Shown here: piece by piece, positions 1 through 7,750 of the stretch
Layout of the letters: each line of letters starts with the position of its first letter
Numbering within the stretch: the stretch's first letter is position 1
DNA from: Alphaproteobacteria bacterium
GTDB taxonomy: Bacteria; Pseudomonadota; Alphaproteobacteria; Paracaedibacterales; VGCI01
Length of the DNA: 64,000 nucleotides
Assembly: GCA_019746225.1 (NCBI GenBank)
Contig: JAIESE010000043.1
Location: 35,640-99,639 of the forward strand
Direction: 5' to 3'
The notes under the pieces: generated by a model
Told to the model about the DNA's origin: nothing
Databases searched by the model: none
Seen by the model: only the letters and a program-made list of their open reading frames with translations
Program-made: the position numbers and the translations under genes

Positions 1-1334
1 CATTGCCCTATTTCGCCGGGGTTTGTTTCGTATCCCTTCCAAGGATACTCTGGGAGCGTATACGGTTGAGTGATACCATCAACTGTCTCTGTGTAAAACC
101 AGCAATACCCTGGGGTTGGATGTTCTTCCCTTATACGATCTAAGAGTGGCTTTGTAAAGTTTTTGCTCGTGTAAAAACTATCTCCAGATAGATAGCATTT
201 TCCACCCGGTTTCAATTTTTCATAGAGAGTTTTTACAACTAATTTTTGTTCTCGTGGACACAGATAATGCAAAAAGTTGAGACAAAATATGACATCTGGA
301 CTATTCAGATGAGCATATGCTGCTAACGAAAGAGCATCAAATACAGTAGGCCTGAGTTTTGGCCTTGCACCTTCTGGAAAGAATTCTTTTGTCTGCATGA
401 ATTCTTGCCTTACGTGGTCTAGAAGATAACGATTTGTATCTAATGCGTATACTTCAGATGCCCCAGCTACAAGGGAACACAAAGAAACATTTCCGTGGCC
501 ACAGGCTACATCCCACACTGTACATGGTTTAGCTCTGAGTTGGTAAATATAAGGCAATGCTGTGTTGAGAACGCCTGTATTGCAATAAGAGAAACCAAAG
601 TCATAGCCCAGGGGTGTTCCTTTATTGATAGGAATGGAATATACCAAAATGAATTTCTGAATAAGCAAACCTAGTTGAGTAGGATTTAAATGAGCGGTCC
701 ATTTCGAAACATCATCTACTAAGCTCAAAGCTTGATCGCCATGCGTATTGAGAATGCGCTTGGTGTTCGTAAGCAAGTCTTTCAAGAGGGTCTCTTGAAG
801 CTCAGGCATTTTGTCTTCCAATTTTGATGGAACAGGGGCTCCGGCAGCAACTTTAGGAAAAACTGCGGAAAGGTGAGACGTACCCGTGGGCACAGGTGGT
901 GCAGAGTTAGAGGTAGTGTTATTAACCATACGTGGCGTCGGCGGGCTCACAAGTGCTTCACAACTATTGGTTGCTTTTTCTATCCATCTATTGATAGCTA
1001 ATATATTTTCCCTACTCGACTCTATTTCAGCTGCTGCTCTTTGGCGCTTTTCACCTACAAATGGATTTGTGTCATCATTAAGACATTTTTGCCCTATCCG
1101 AATCAGTGCTTCATGAGCTGCCCTTAGTTTCTCTAAACTTCCTACGGAAGTTCTCGTCCGTCCATAGATATTACCCTTTAGCCCCAACTCGGTGAGTTGT
1201 CCTTCATTACACTTGATTGATCGTTTGCGAAGTTTCGATGGATCTTGTTGATCAGAGATTGTTTCATGATCCATTCCATTAGCAGCAATTGCTAATGTTG
1301 AAATAAATGCAAAAGATAGTATTTTTAAATTCAT
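1..1334 (-). CDS. Exported SAM-dependent methyltransferase (3' end outside window)
   Basis: An open frame runs leftward from an ATG at 1334 to the window edge, about 444 codons without a stop, so the C-terminus is missing. The first ~19 residues (MNLKILSFAFISTLAIAAN) are a typical Sec signal peptide. Residues ~20-200 are polar and show no domain I recognise. Around residue 275 the segment TVWDVACGHGNVSL matches methyltransferase motif I (Asp275, glycine-rich loop). It is followed by an acidic-residue strand (VYALDTNRY) and later VIFCLNFLHYLC and LKPGGKCYLSGDSFY, which match the later Rossmann-methyltransferase strands. A methyltransferase with a signal peptide is unusual because SAM is cytosolic; in an intracellular bacterium it suggests delivery to the host. 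The substrate is unknown. The domain call is firm, the export inference moderate. Confidence 0.8.
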   Translation of the reverse strand, partial: MNLKILSFAFISTLAIAANGMDHETISDQQDPSKLRKRSIKCNEGQLTELGLKGNIYGRTRTSVGSLEKLRAAHEALIRIGQKCLNDDTNPFVGEKRQRAAAEIESSRENILAINRWIEKATNSCEALVSPPTPRMVNNTTSNSAPPVPTGTSHLSAVFPKVAAGAPVPSKLEDKMPELQETLLKDLLTNTKRILNTHGDQALSLVDDVSKWTAHLNPTQLGLLIQKFILVYSIPINKGTPLGYDFGFSYCNTGVLNTALPYIYQLRAKPCTVWDVACGHGNVSLCSLVAGASEVYALDTNRYLLDHVRQEFMQTKEFFPEGARPKLRPTVFDALSLAAYAHLNSPDVIFCLNFLHYLCPREQKLVVKTLYEKLKPGGKCYLSGDSFYTSKNFTKPLLDRIREEHPTPGYCWFYTETVDGITQPYTLPEYPWKGYETNPGEIGQ

Positions 1335-1718
1335 CAGTCGTCCAGCTATATATCTATATTTGAAAAGGATCACCCATACAATGTTTGGTCAAATCTTAAT
1401 TATTTTGAGATCGCCTTATATTCCTTATAAAAGAAAGGAAATAACTTAGCATTTTATTTTATACAATAATTTTTAGGTTAAGTAAAATGTTTTAACTGAC
1501 AATCTTATGATTTTAGAAAGCTTGAACTTAAATTATTTAGAAAATAGGGGGCGGCCCTCCATCCTATTCTTTTTAGTTTAAATTTTTACTGTCCAGAGTA
1601 ATATTATAGACTCTTTATATTGTCCAAACATCTTTGCCCAGGCATTATTATCCTTTGAACTTTTGTGGGTTTTTCCTTCATGATACAGCGCACAAAACAT
1701 CGTGAAGGAGGCGCCATC
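1335..1718. other. Intergenic region between divergent genes
   Basis: This 384-base AT-rich stretch separates the exported methyltransferase (minus strand) from the terminase-like gene (plus strand). It must hold promoters in both directions. I see no convincing RNA gene, and the short reverse-strand frame over its right part only mirrors the start of the terminase gene. The only firm element is the Shine-Dalgarno AAGGAGG at 1705-1711. Confidence 0.5.
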
Positions 1719-3011
1719 ATGCAGGACACGTTTGAAGAATATTACAGAGAAGCCAAAGTAGTTGATAGGGACCTTCAGAATAAAAAAAAGCGATATTCTT
1801 GGATTCGCCAGGCCCGCCCTAGCCAACTCCCGCCACCAGGAGATTGGCGTACCTGGTTGATATTGGCAGGACGAGGCTTTGGAAAAACGCGCACAGGTGC
1901 TGAAACCTTGCGCCAGTGGGTTCATGATGGCCGATGCCGGCGCATCGCTCTCTTGAGCAAAACCATTGGGGATGCCCGTGACGTCATGGTGGATGGCATC
2001 AGCGGTCTTCTAGAAATTCACCCTTTAAGTGAGCGGCCCTGGTTCGAACAGGGGCGCCACCAATTGATTTGGCCGAATGGAACCCTCGCGACCCTCTATG
2101 GTGCGGATCACTTTGAGTGCTTGCGAGGGCCTCAATTTGATGCGGCCTGGATTGATGAGCTGGCCAAGTTTCGCCATCCGGAAGAAGCATGGAATCAATT
2201 GATGCTGGGTTTACGCCTCGGTACAGATCCTCGCTGCATTGTCACGACCACACCACGCCCCATTCCTTTAATTGAGAAGCTGTTAAAAAGCGAGGACGTT
2301 GTCGTTACCAAAGGAACTACATTTGAGAATCGAGACAATCTTGCGCCCACCTTCCTGAAGCAAATCGTGAAACAATTTGAGGGCACCCGCCTTGGGGCTC
2401 AAGAGCTCTATGCCCAATTGTTAACGGAGCAGCAAGGCGCTTTATGGCGACGGGATTTGATTTGTTATCAAGAGCCTCCTTACGATGAAGCCGGCACCCC
2501 CAAACTCATCCGCATTATTGTGGCCATTGATCCCGCAACCACCCATCACGAAGATAGCGATGAAACCGGCATCGTGATCGCAGGCTTAAGTGAAGATAAG
2601 CATGCTTATGTACTGGAAGATTTAAGCGGTCGCTTGAGCCCTGGAGATTGGGGACAGCGCGTGTGTGAAGTCTATTGGCGCATGAAAGCCGATCGCGTGG
2701 TCGCTGAAGTCAATAAAGGGGGCGACCTGGTGGAGCGTATTTTGAGAGGTCTTGATCCAACGATTCCTTATAAGGCCGTTCGTGCAACGCGCGGTAAGTT
2801 CACTCGCGCAGAACCTATCGCGGCTTTGTATGAACAGCACCGCGTCTTTCACGCACGCCCCTTTGATTTATTGGAAACGCAGCTGTGTACCTACGTGCAA
2901 GGTATCACCCATAAGTCTCCCGATCGTCTTGATGCGCTCGTGTGGGCGCTAACTGACCTCCTTCTCGAGAGCGAGACGAATCCGACCCTCAAGTTATGGA
3001 CGACGACATAA
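1719..3011 (+). CDS. Terminase large subunit-like protein, gene-transfer-agent type
   Basis: This 430-residue protein looks like the ATPase/nuclease that packages DNA into phage or gene-transfer-agent heads. The ATP-binding P-loop GRGFGKT is at residues 51-57. Walker B with its catalytic Glu is FDAAWIDE (140-147). The C-terminal RNase-H-like nuclease begins at AIDPATT (Asp271) and ends with SPDRLDALVWALTDLL, a close match to the large terminase of Rhodobacter-type GTAs. I chose ATG 1719 because AAGGAGG lies 7 bases upstream; in-frame starts further upstream have no ribosome site. Domains and length look complete. No portal, protease, capsid or tail genes follow: the next gene is a sugar/metabolite-type transporter. 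It is therefore an orphan, either a remnant of a dispersed GTA cluster or a retained solitary gene. Confidence 0.88.
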   Translation: MQDTFEEYYREAKVVDRDLQNKKKRYSWIRQARPSQLPPPGDWRTWLILAGRGFGKTRTGAETLRQWVHDGRCRRIALLSKTIGDARDVMVDGISGLLEIHPLSERPWFEQGRHQLIWPNGTLATLYGADHFECLRGPQFDAAWIDELAKFRHPEEAWNQLMLGLRLGTDPRCIVTTTPRPIPLIEKLLKSEDVVVTKGTTFENRDNLAPTFLKQIVKQFEGTRLGAQELYAQLLTEQQGALWRRDLICYQEPPYDEAGTPKLIRIIVAIDPATTHHEDSDETGIVIAGLSEDKHAYVLEDLSGRLSPGDWGQRVCEVYWRMKADRVVAEVNKGGDLVERILRGLDPTIPYKAVRATRGKFTRAEPIAALYEQHRVFHARPFDLLETQLCTYVQGITHKSPDRLDALVWALTDLLLESETNPTLKLWTTT

Positions 3012-3113
3012 CATAGGTGCAACTGAATCAATCCCTTAGTTAGTCCCCCTTGACAAGGCAGGGCAATAAACCATAGGTTGCTAATGGATTGGGATAGCCA
3101 TGAGGAGATAGTA

Positions 3114-4451
3114 ATGGCCAAAAAAATGAGCTTCTCACAAATCGTTGGTTCCGCCTCTGCCGGAAACATCTTAGAATATTATGATTTTATTCTTTTCGTT
3201 TATCTCGCACCCCACATTGGCCCCCTTTTCTTTCCACCGGGAGATAAACTAACCTCCATTATTGCCAGCCTTGGTATCTTTGCAATCGGGTATTTTATGC
3301 GGCCCTTAGGAGCAATCCTGTTTGGATATATTGGGGATGCTTATGGCAGGAAACAGGCTCTGACAATATCCATTATCTTAATGGCAATCCCGACAGTTTT
3401 AATCGGATGTTTACCCACTTATGAATCCATTGGAATCTTCTCGCCGATCCTCTTAACGGTGTGTCGACTTCTGCAAGGATTATGCGTCGGGGGTGAAATG
3501 AATGGCGCTGGGATTTTTGCTGTTGAAAATGTCAAAGGGACCCGACGTATTTTTGCAGGCTCGTTGATCTCCTCTTCAACCGTTGTGGGGGGATTATTAG
3601 GGTCGATGGTTGCAGGTCTAGTTCTATCGCCTTTTATGCCCCCTTGGGCCTGGCGTGGAGCTTTCTTTGCAGGTGCTCTTATCGCAATTTATGGCCTTTA
3701 TATTCGTTTGAAAATCACTGAAAATAATCCCATCGTTCCCAATCATGAACGTGCGCCCCTTTTCGAAGCGATCCGAAATCATCCGCGTTCCATTCTTTGC
3801 ACGATTGGCGTTGGCGCCTTTTCAGGGGTAATGTTCAACTTGAGTTTGTCTTACGTTAATATTTTTCTGGCAACAGTGAAGCACTGGCCTATGACACAAT
3901 CCCTTGGCGTCGTGAGTTTTGGGATGGCTCTTTATATCTGTATTATTCCCATCATCGGCAAATTTGCGGATAGGATTGGAGCTCAAAAAACAATGATGTC
4001 TGCAACGTTAGCAACCATCGTTGGAGTTTATCCAGGGATCTATTTATTGACATGGTCAACATCTCTTGTTGGAGTTCTGTGCGGTGTATCTCTTCTTGTC
4101 ATCTTAACAGCTTGGTTTATTGCCCCCTTGAATTATTATATGGCAAGCCTCTTTCCAACAAGATGCCGCTATAGTGGCGTGGCATTCGGGTACTCTTTTG
4201 GAATAGCCGTGTTTGGTGGCACGACACCTATGATTCTAAGCTTTTTGATACACTGGACAAACAATCCCTTCGTCTGTGTTTATTATGCGCTCTTTGGATC
4301 TTCGCTTGCCCTTATTGCTCTGAAATCAGCCAGACCCCTTCTACTCTCAAACGATCTCCTTGCTTCAGAATCTACAAACACCGCAACGCACGATTCTTTA
4401 AATTCGTATAATGAATACAAAGACAAAAAGCACACGATCGCACGAACGTAA
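3114..4451 (+). CDS. MFS transporter, metabolite:H+ symporter (ProP-like) family
   Basis: This 445-residue inner-membrane protein has about 12 hydrophobic segments. It carries the signature of the metabolite:H+ symporter branch of the major facilitator superfamily: ILEYYDFILFVYLAPHIG at the N-terminus, the loop GYIGDAYGRKQAL, and LLQGLCVGGEMNGAGIF in helix 4-5. ProP, KgtP and ShiA belong here, and Rickettsiales and Holosporales carry many paralogues for importing host metabolites. The substrate cannot be read from sequence. ATG 3114 has GAGGAG 6 bases upstream and fits the family N-terminus. The next gene, a LysR regulator on the same strand about 200 bases on, might control it, but that is a guess. 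Confidence 0.85.
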   Translation: MAKKMSFSQIVGSASAGNILEYYDFILFVYLAPHIGPLFFPPGDKLTSIIASLGIFAIGYFMRPLGAILFGYIGDAYGRKQALTISIILMAIPTVLIGCLPTYESIGIFSPILLTVCRLLQGLCVGGEMNGAGIFAVENVKGTRRIFAGSLISSSTVVGGLLGSMVAGLVLSPFMPPWAWRGAFFAGALIAIYGLYIRLKITENNPIVPNHERAPLFEAIRNHPRSILCTIGVGAFSGVMFNLSLSYVNIFLATVKHWPMTQSLGVVSFGMALYICIIPIIGKFADRIGAQKTMMSATLATIVGVYPGIYLLTWSTSLVGVLCGVSLLVILTAWFIAPLNYYMASLFPTRCRYSGVAFGYSFGIAVFGGTTPMILSFLIHWTNNPFVCVYYALFGSSLALIALKSARPLLLSNDLLASESTNTATHDSLNSYNEYKDKKHTIART

Positions 4452-4649
4452 GAAATTGGTTTTGTTCTAAATAAGAGATTTATTTAAGCGAGTTTATTAG
4501 ATGCAACCCAGTAAAAGGGATATCCTATTAACTTTACCATCAAATATATTGCTTTCTCATCGAATGTAGGTATATTTCTTCTATAGAAAAAGCATACAAA
4601 GAAAATTATAGATTTAATTCTCAACCTATTTATAAGGAGTTTAAATTTA

Positions 4650-5585
4650 GTGAGCATAGAAAGCATTATCAACAATATTGATTGGGATAAACTAAGAACT
4701 TTTTATTTTGTTGCGAAAGCTGGCGGATTCACTCAAGCCAGCCCCTATCTCAATCTTGCTCAATCGACCTTAAGTCGAACCATTCAGAATTTGGAAGGCG
4801 AGCTTGGGTTCCCTGTTTTCATACGCCATAGAAATGGCATATTCCTTACAAAAGAAGGGGAAATCTTATTTAAAGCCGCAAAAAATATTTTCTCAGAACT
4901 CAAACATGCAATCGACGAGGTCGAATCTGAAACTGCAGAGCCTCAAGGATCTCTTCGCCTCATTGTATCGGGCGGGCTTTTGCAATTCTATGCGTTACCC
5001 TATATTCCTGGTTTTATTAAGAAATATCCAAACATTAACCTAACTCTAGTTGCAGCTGACACAGTTCCAAGCGTCGTTCTCCTCGAAGCTGATGTCGTGA
5101 TTCGCCCTAAATTACCTGAGCGTGATGACTTAATACAGCGTCACTTGCTGACGAATCATGTCCAATTGTATGCCAGCAAAGACTATTTAGATCAGTTTGG
5201 AACGCCCACAAAACCAGAAGATTTGGACCATCATAGACTCATTGCTTTTGGTGATCACAAGGAAGCGTTAAGCTTTCAAGCCATGAATTGGCATTTGACC
5301 CTTGGAACTTCTCAAGGAGAAGTGCGCATCCCTTACATTCAAGCTAATACACCCTATGGGCGTCTCCTTCTTGCACAAGAAGGAATTGGGATTACGGCAA
5401 TTTCGGCAGAACATCCAGGTCTTTTGGATTTAAAGTTAATACAAATATTACCTGACATTGAAGGGCCAACCGTGAACAACTATTTCATCTATTCAAAAGC
5501 TCATCAAAATTCAAAAAGAATAAAAGTTTTAGAAGAATATTTGCTAGAAGCTTTCAGTAAGGACTACGCAAAAGCATTAGAGTAA
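4650..5585 (+). CDS. LysR-family transcriptional regulator
   Basis: This 311-residue protein has an N-terminal winged helix-turn-helix (residues ~10-70), with the typical LysR sequence LRTFYFVAKAGGFTQA then LAQSTLSRTIQNLEGELG. A periplasmic-binding-like effector domain follows (~95-300). The start is GTG 4650 with AAGGAG at 4634-4639. The next gene, a methyltransferase, begins 9 bases after the stop, so the two are almost certainly cotranscribed. The inducer is unknown. The regulated target could be its own operon or the upstream transporter. Confidence 0.9.
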   Translation: MSIESIINNIDWDKLRTFYFVAKAGGFTQASPYLNLAQSTLSRTIQNLEGELGFPVFIRHRNGIFLTKEGEILFKAAKNIFSELKHAIDEVESETAEPQGSLRLIVSGGLLQFYALPYIPGFIKKYPNINLTLVAADTVPSVVLLEADVVIRPKLPERDDLIQRHLLTNHVQLYASKDYLDQFGTPTKPEDLDHHRLIAFGDHKEALSFQAMNWHLTLGTSQGEVRIPYIQANTPYGRLLLAQEGIGITAISAEHPGLLDLKLIQILPDIEGPTVNNYFIYSKAHQNSKRIKVLEEYLLEAFSKDYAKALE

Positions 5586-5594
5586 GGAAAAGAG

Positions 5595-6338
5595 ATGGAG
5601 CATCAACGATTAACAAAGCAGCCTGAGGTAAAAGATAACCTTGTCGCAACCTTAAATCAAATGGGCTTCATGTTTACTGAGCCGGAAGCTTATATGACCT
5701 CCTTTGTGGACTATGCTGCCAAGACGTCTGGTCCTGTACTCGATATAGGAGCGGCGTACGGAATCACCACGATTTCAGCCCTTGAAAAGGGGGCCTTTGT
5801 GGTTGCTAATGACATAGACGAGCGCCATCTCGACATTTTAAAGTCAAAAATTCCACCTTCTTTATTAAAGAACCTCGAATTGATACCGGGTAAATTCCCA
5901 TCGGATTTAGATTTTCCAGAAAATCACTTTTCTGCCATTTTAGCCTCTCGTGTTTTACATTTTCTTCATCCCAATCTGATGAAACAATCCATATCTGTGA
6001 TTTACAAATGGCTAAAGCCAGGTGGAAAATTTTTCTATTTAGGAACCACGCCCTACTATGGGACCTTTAAAAAATTCTTACCGCAATATCTAAAAAACAA
6101 ACAAGAAGGTCGGGAATGGCCTGGGTTTGTAGAAGACGTCCCTTTCTATGCTCCTGAGCGCTGCCAGAACCTCCCTTCTTTCTATCATCTTATTGATGAC
6201 GAACTCCTCACCCAACTTTTGGTTGAGGTGGGTTTTAAAATAGAGAAAATGAGCTATGTTCCAGCTCAAGAAGGACACCCCCAAGGAATGAAGCTTGATG
6301 GTCGGGAGCATTTAGGGGCCATCGCGATTAAGCCTTAA
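5595..6338 (+). CDS. Class I SAM-dependent methyltransferase
   Basis: This 247-residue cytosolic protein has methyltransferase motif I VLDIGAAYGITT (Asp50 region). The acidic strand VVANDIDERHL follows, then FSAILASRVLHFLHP (motif IV region) and LKPGGKFFYLG (motif VI). The substrate is not evident. It lies 9 bases after the LysR gene, with AAGGA upstream of its ATG, forming a two-gene operon. The overall plan (DIGAA...VLHFLHP...LKPGGKFFY) resembles the methyltransferase part of the exported protein at the left edge of the window, but this one lacks a signal peptide. Confidence 0.85.
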   Translation: MEHQRLTKQPEVKDNLVATLNQMGFMFTEPEAYMTSFVDYAAKTSGPVLDIGAAYGITTISALEKGAFVVANDIDERHLDILKSKIPPSLLKNLELIPGKFPSDLDFPENHFSAILASRVLHFLHPNLMKQSISVIYKWLKPGGKFFYLGTTPYYGTFKKFLPQYLKNKQEGREWPGFVEDVPFYAPERCQNLPSFYHLIDDELLTQLLVEVGFKIEKMSYVPAQEGHPQGMKLDGREHLGAIAIKP

Positions 6339-6407
6339 ACCTTGACAAATTCCTCCTCAACACCCACATGTTTTCTAAGACCATTACATAAATTAGGGAT
6401 TACTTTC

Positions 6408-6519
6408 ATGAAAACAATTGTCGTCGTTTAAATCAAAGGTTTAGTTTTTGGACCTCCTCATTTGAGGAGGCGCTATTTTATGACTAATTTTTTGATATTA
6501 AATTGACGAGGATATTTTT
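6408..6519 (+). promoter_or_regulatory. Possible translational attenuator (leader peptides and SD-sequestering hairpin)
   Basis: Upstream of the Bcr/CflA efflux gene is a seven-codon ORF, MKTIVVV (6408-6431), with a weak AGGGA ribosome site. Twenty-one bases on is a perfect inverted repeat, CCTCCTCA (6453-6460) and TGAGGAGG (6463-6470). Its 3' arm is a strong Shine-Dalgarno placed 9 bases before a second mini-ORF, MTNFLILN (6480-6506). That ORF ends at the ribosome site (GAGGA, 6508-6512) of the efflux gene. The layout of leader peptide, hairpin hiding a ribosome site, then resistance gene resembles erm/cat translational attenuators. This is seen only as arrangement; the function is inference. 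Confidence 0.4.
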
Positions 6520-7701
6520 ATGAAACACCACCTACCGCCAGCTCTCTGGCTTATTATTCTGATAGTAGGGTTACCCCTTCTTTCGGAAACCGTTTACACC
6601 CCTTCTCTGCCTGACATTGCGCATGCTCTTTCTGTCAGTGATTCTTGGGTGGAATACACACTCACCATCTACCTGTTCGGATTCGCGCTTGGAACCCTCA
6701 TTTGGGGTAATCTTTCCGACAAATGGGGCCGCAAACCCTGTCTTGTTGGAGGCCTTGCCATCTACCTTGTGGGGTGTCTTGGCTGCTATCTATCAGACTC
6801 AATTACGCTTCTGATGCTCAGTCGCTTTATTCAAGCATTTGGGGGAAGTGTGGGCAGCGTTCTTGGGCAAGCCATTTGCCGAGATGCCTTTCACGGACCT
6901 GCCTTGGGAAAAGTTTACGCCTCTGTCGGCGGCGCCTTGGCCATATTCCCCGCCATCGGCCCTATCATCGGCGGCGTCATCGACCAAAATTTTGGTTGGA
7001 CGGCTATTTTCTTGTTTCTGATTGGGTTTGGAGCTATTGTCCTTGGGTTAACGATATGGTCTTTAGCAGAAACTCATCATAAGGAAACGCGTGAACATAT
7101 TCCGTTGAAAGACACGCTCCTCAGGATGATGAGTGACCCCAAAGTCATCGGATATGGTTTTTTGGTAGCATCAGCCAACGGGGTCGCCTTCAGTTACTAT
7201 GCTGAAGGACCCTTCTTTATGATTGAGCTACTGAACCTTACCCCAAGTCAATATGGATTGACGTTTATTGGCCTTGCTTCAGCAACCTTATGTGGGGGGT
7301 TATTGGGCCGAAAATTGCATGACCATCATAACTCAACAACCATACTGAATTATGGGTTGGGCACCACATTCCTGGGGAGCCTTGTGTTTTTAGGGGTCGT
7401 TTTAGGCCCTCTCACAAAGGATTTCTTAATTGGGGGAAGTCTTGTGGCCATGATGCTTATGATGGGGGGGATCGCCTTAGTTACCTCTAACGCTTTATCA
7501 TTGTCCCTCGTTGACTATAAAAGAAGCATCGGCACGGCCTCTTCATTGTTTGGGTTTTTCTATTATACGCTCGTCTCCCTCTTCACGTTGGGAATGGGAT
7601 ATTTGCACAATGGAACCCTGATCATGATGCCACTATACTTCGCGGGCATCGCTTTGTTTATGTTACTTATTAATAAAGTAGTGCTGACAGTTAAAGCATA
7701 A
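6520..7701 (+). CDS. Bcr/CflA-family MFS drug efflux transporter
   Basis: This 393-residue, 12-helix inner-membrane protein belongs to the Bcr/CflA subgroup of drug:H+ antiporters. Diagnostic parts are ETVYTPSLPDIAHAL in helix 1, GNLSDKWGRKP (MFS motif A) after helix 2, and RFIQAFGGSVGSVLGQAICRD in helix 4-5 (motif C region). ATG 6520 has GAGGA 7 bases upstream. The 180-base leader contains a candidate attenuator. Bcr/CflA proteins export bicyclomycin, chloramphenicol, sulfonamides or amino-acid derivatives; the actual substrate is unknown. Confidence 0.9.
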   Translation: MKHHLPPALWLIILIVGLPLLSETVYTPSLPDIAHALSVSDSWVEYTLTIYLFGFALGTLIWGNLSDKWGRKPCLVGGLAIYLVGCLGCYLSDSITLLMLSRFIQAFGGSVGSVLGQAICRDAFHGPALGKVYASVGGALAIFPAIGPIIGGVIDQNFGWTAIFLFLIGFGAIVLGLTIWSLAETHHKETREHIPLKDTLLRMMSDPKVIGYGFLVASANGVAFSYYAEGPFFMIELLNLTPSQYGLTFIGLASATLCGGLLGRKLHDHHNSTTILNYGLGTTFLGSLVFLGVVLGPLTKDFLIGGSLVAMMLMMGGIALVTSNALSLSLVDYKRSIGTASSLFGFFYYTLVSLFTLGMGYLHNGTLIMMPLYFAGIALFMLLINKVVLTVKA

Positions 7702-7713
7702 AAAAATCTTGAC

Positions 7714-7739
7714 GCGAGGGGTGACACAAAACCCCTCGC
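7714..7739. terminator. Bidirectional terminator hairpin
   Basis: A perfect 9-bp inverted repeat, GCGAGGGGT (7714-7722) and ACCCCTCGC (7731-7739), has an 8-base loop. It lies in the 49 bases between two convergent genes. On the minus strand the stem is soon followed by a run of six T residues. Confidence 0.75.
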
Positions 7740-7750
7740 TTCAAGTAAAT

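Noticed and set aside
1578-1925. 115-codon minus-strand frame near the terminase start
   Set aside because: It overlaps the well-supported terminase gene and its ribosome site, and has no family match or own ribosome site.
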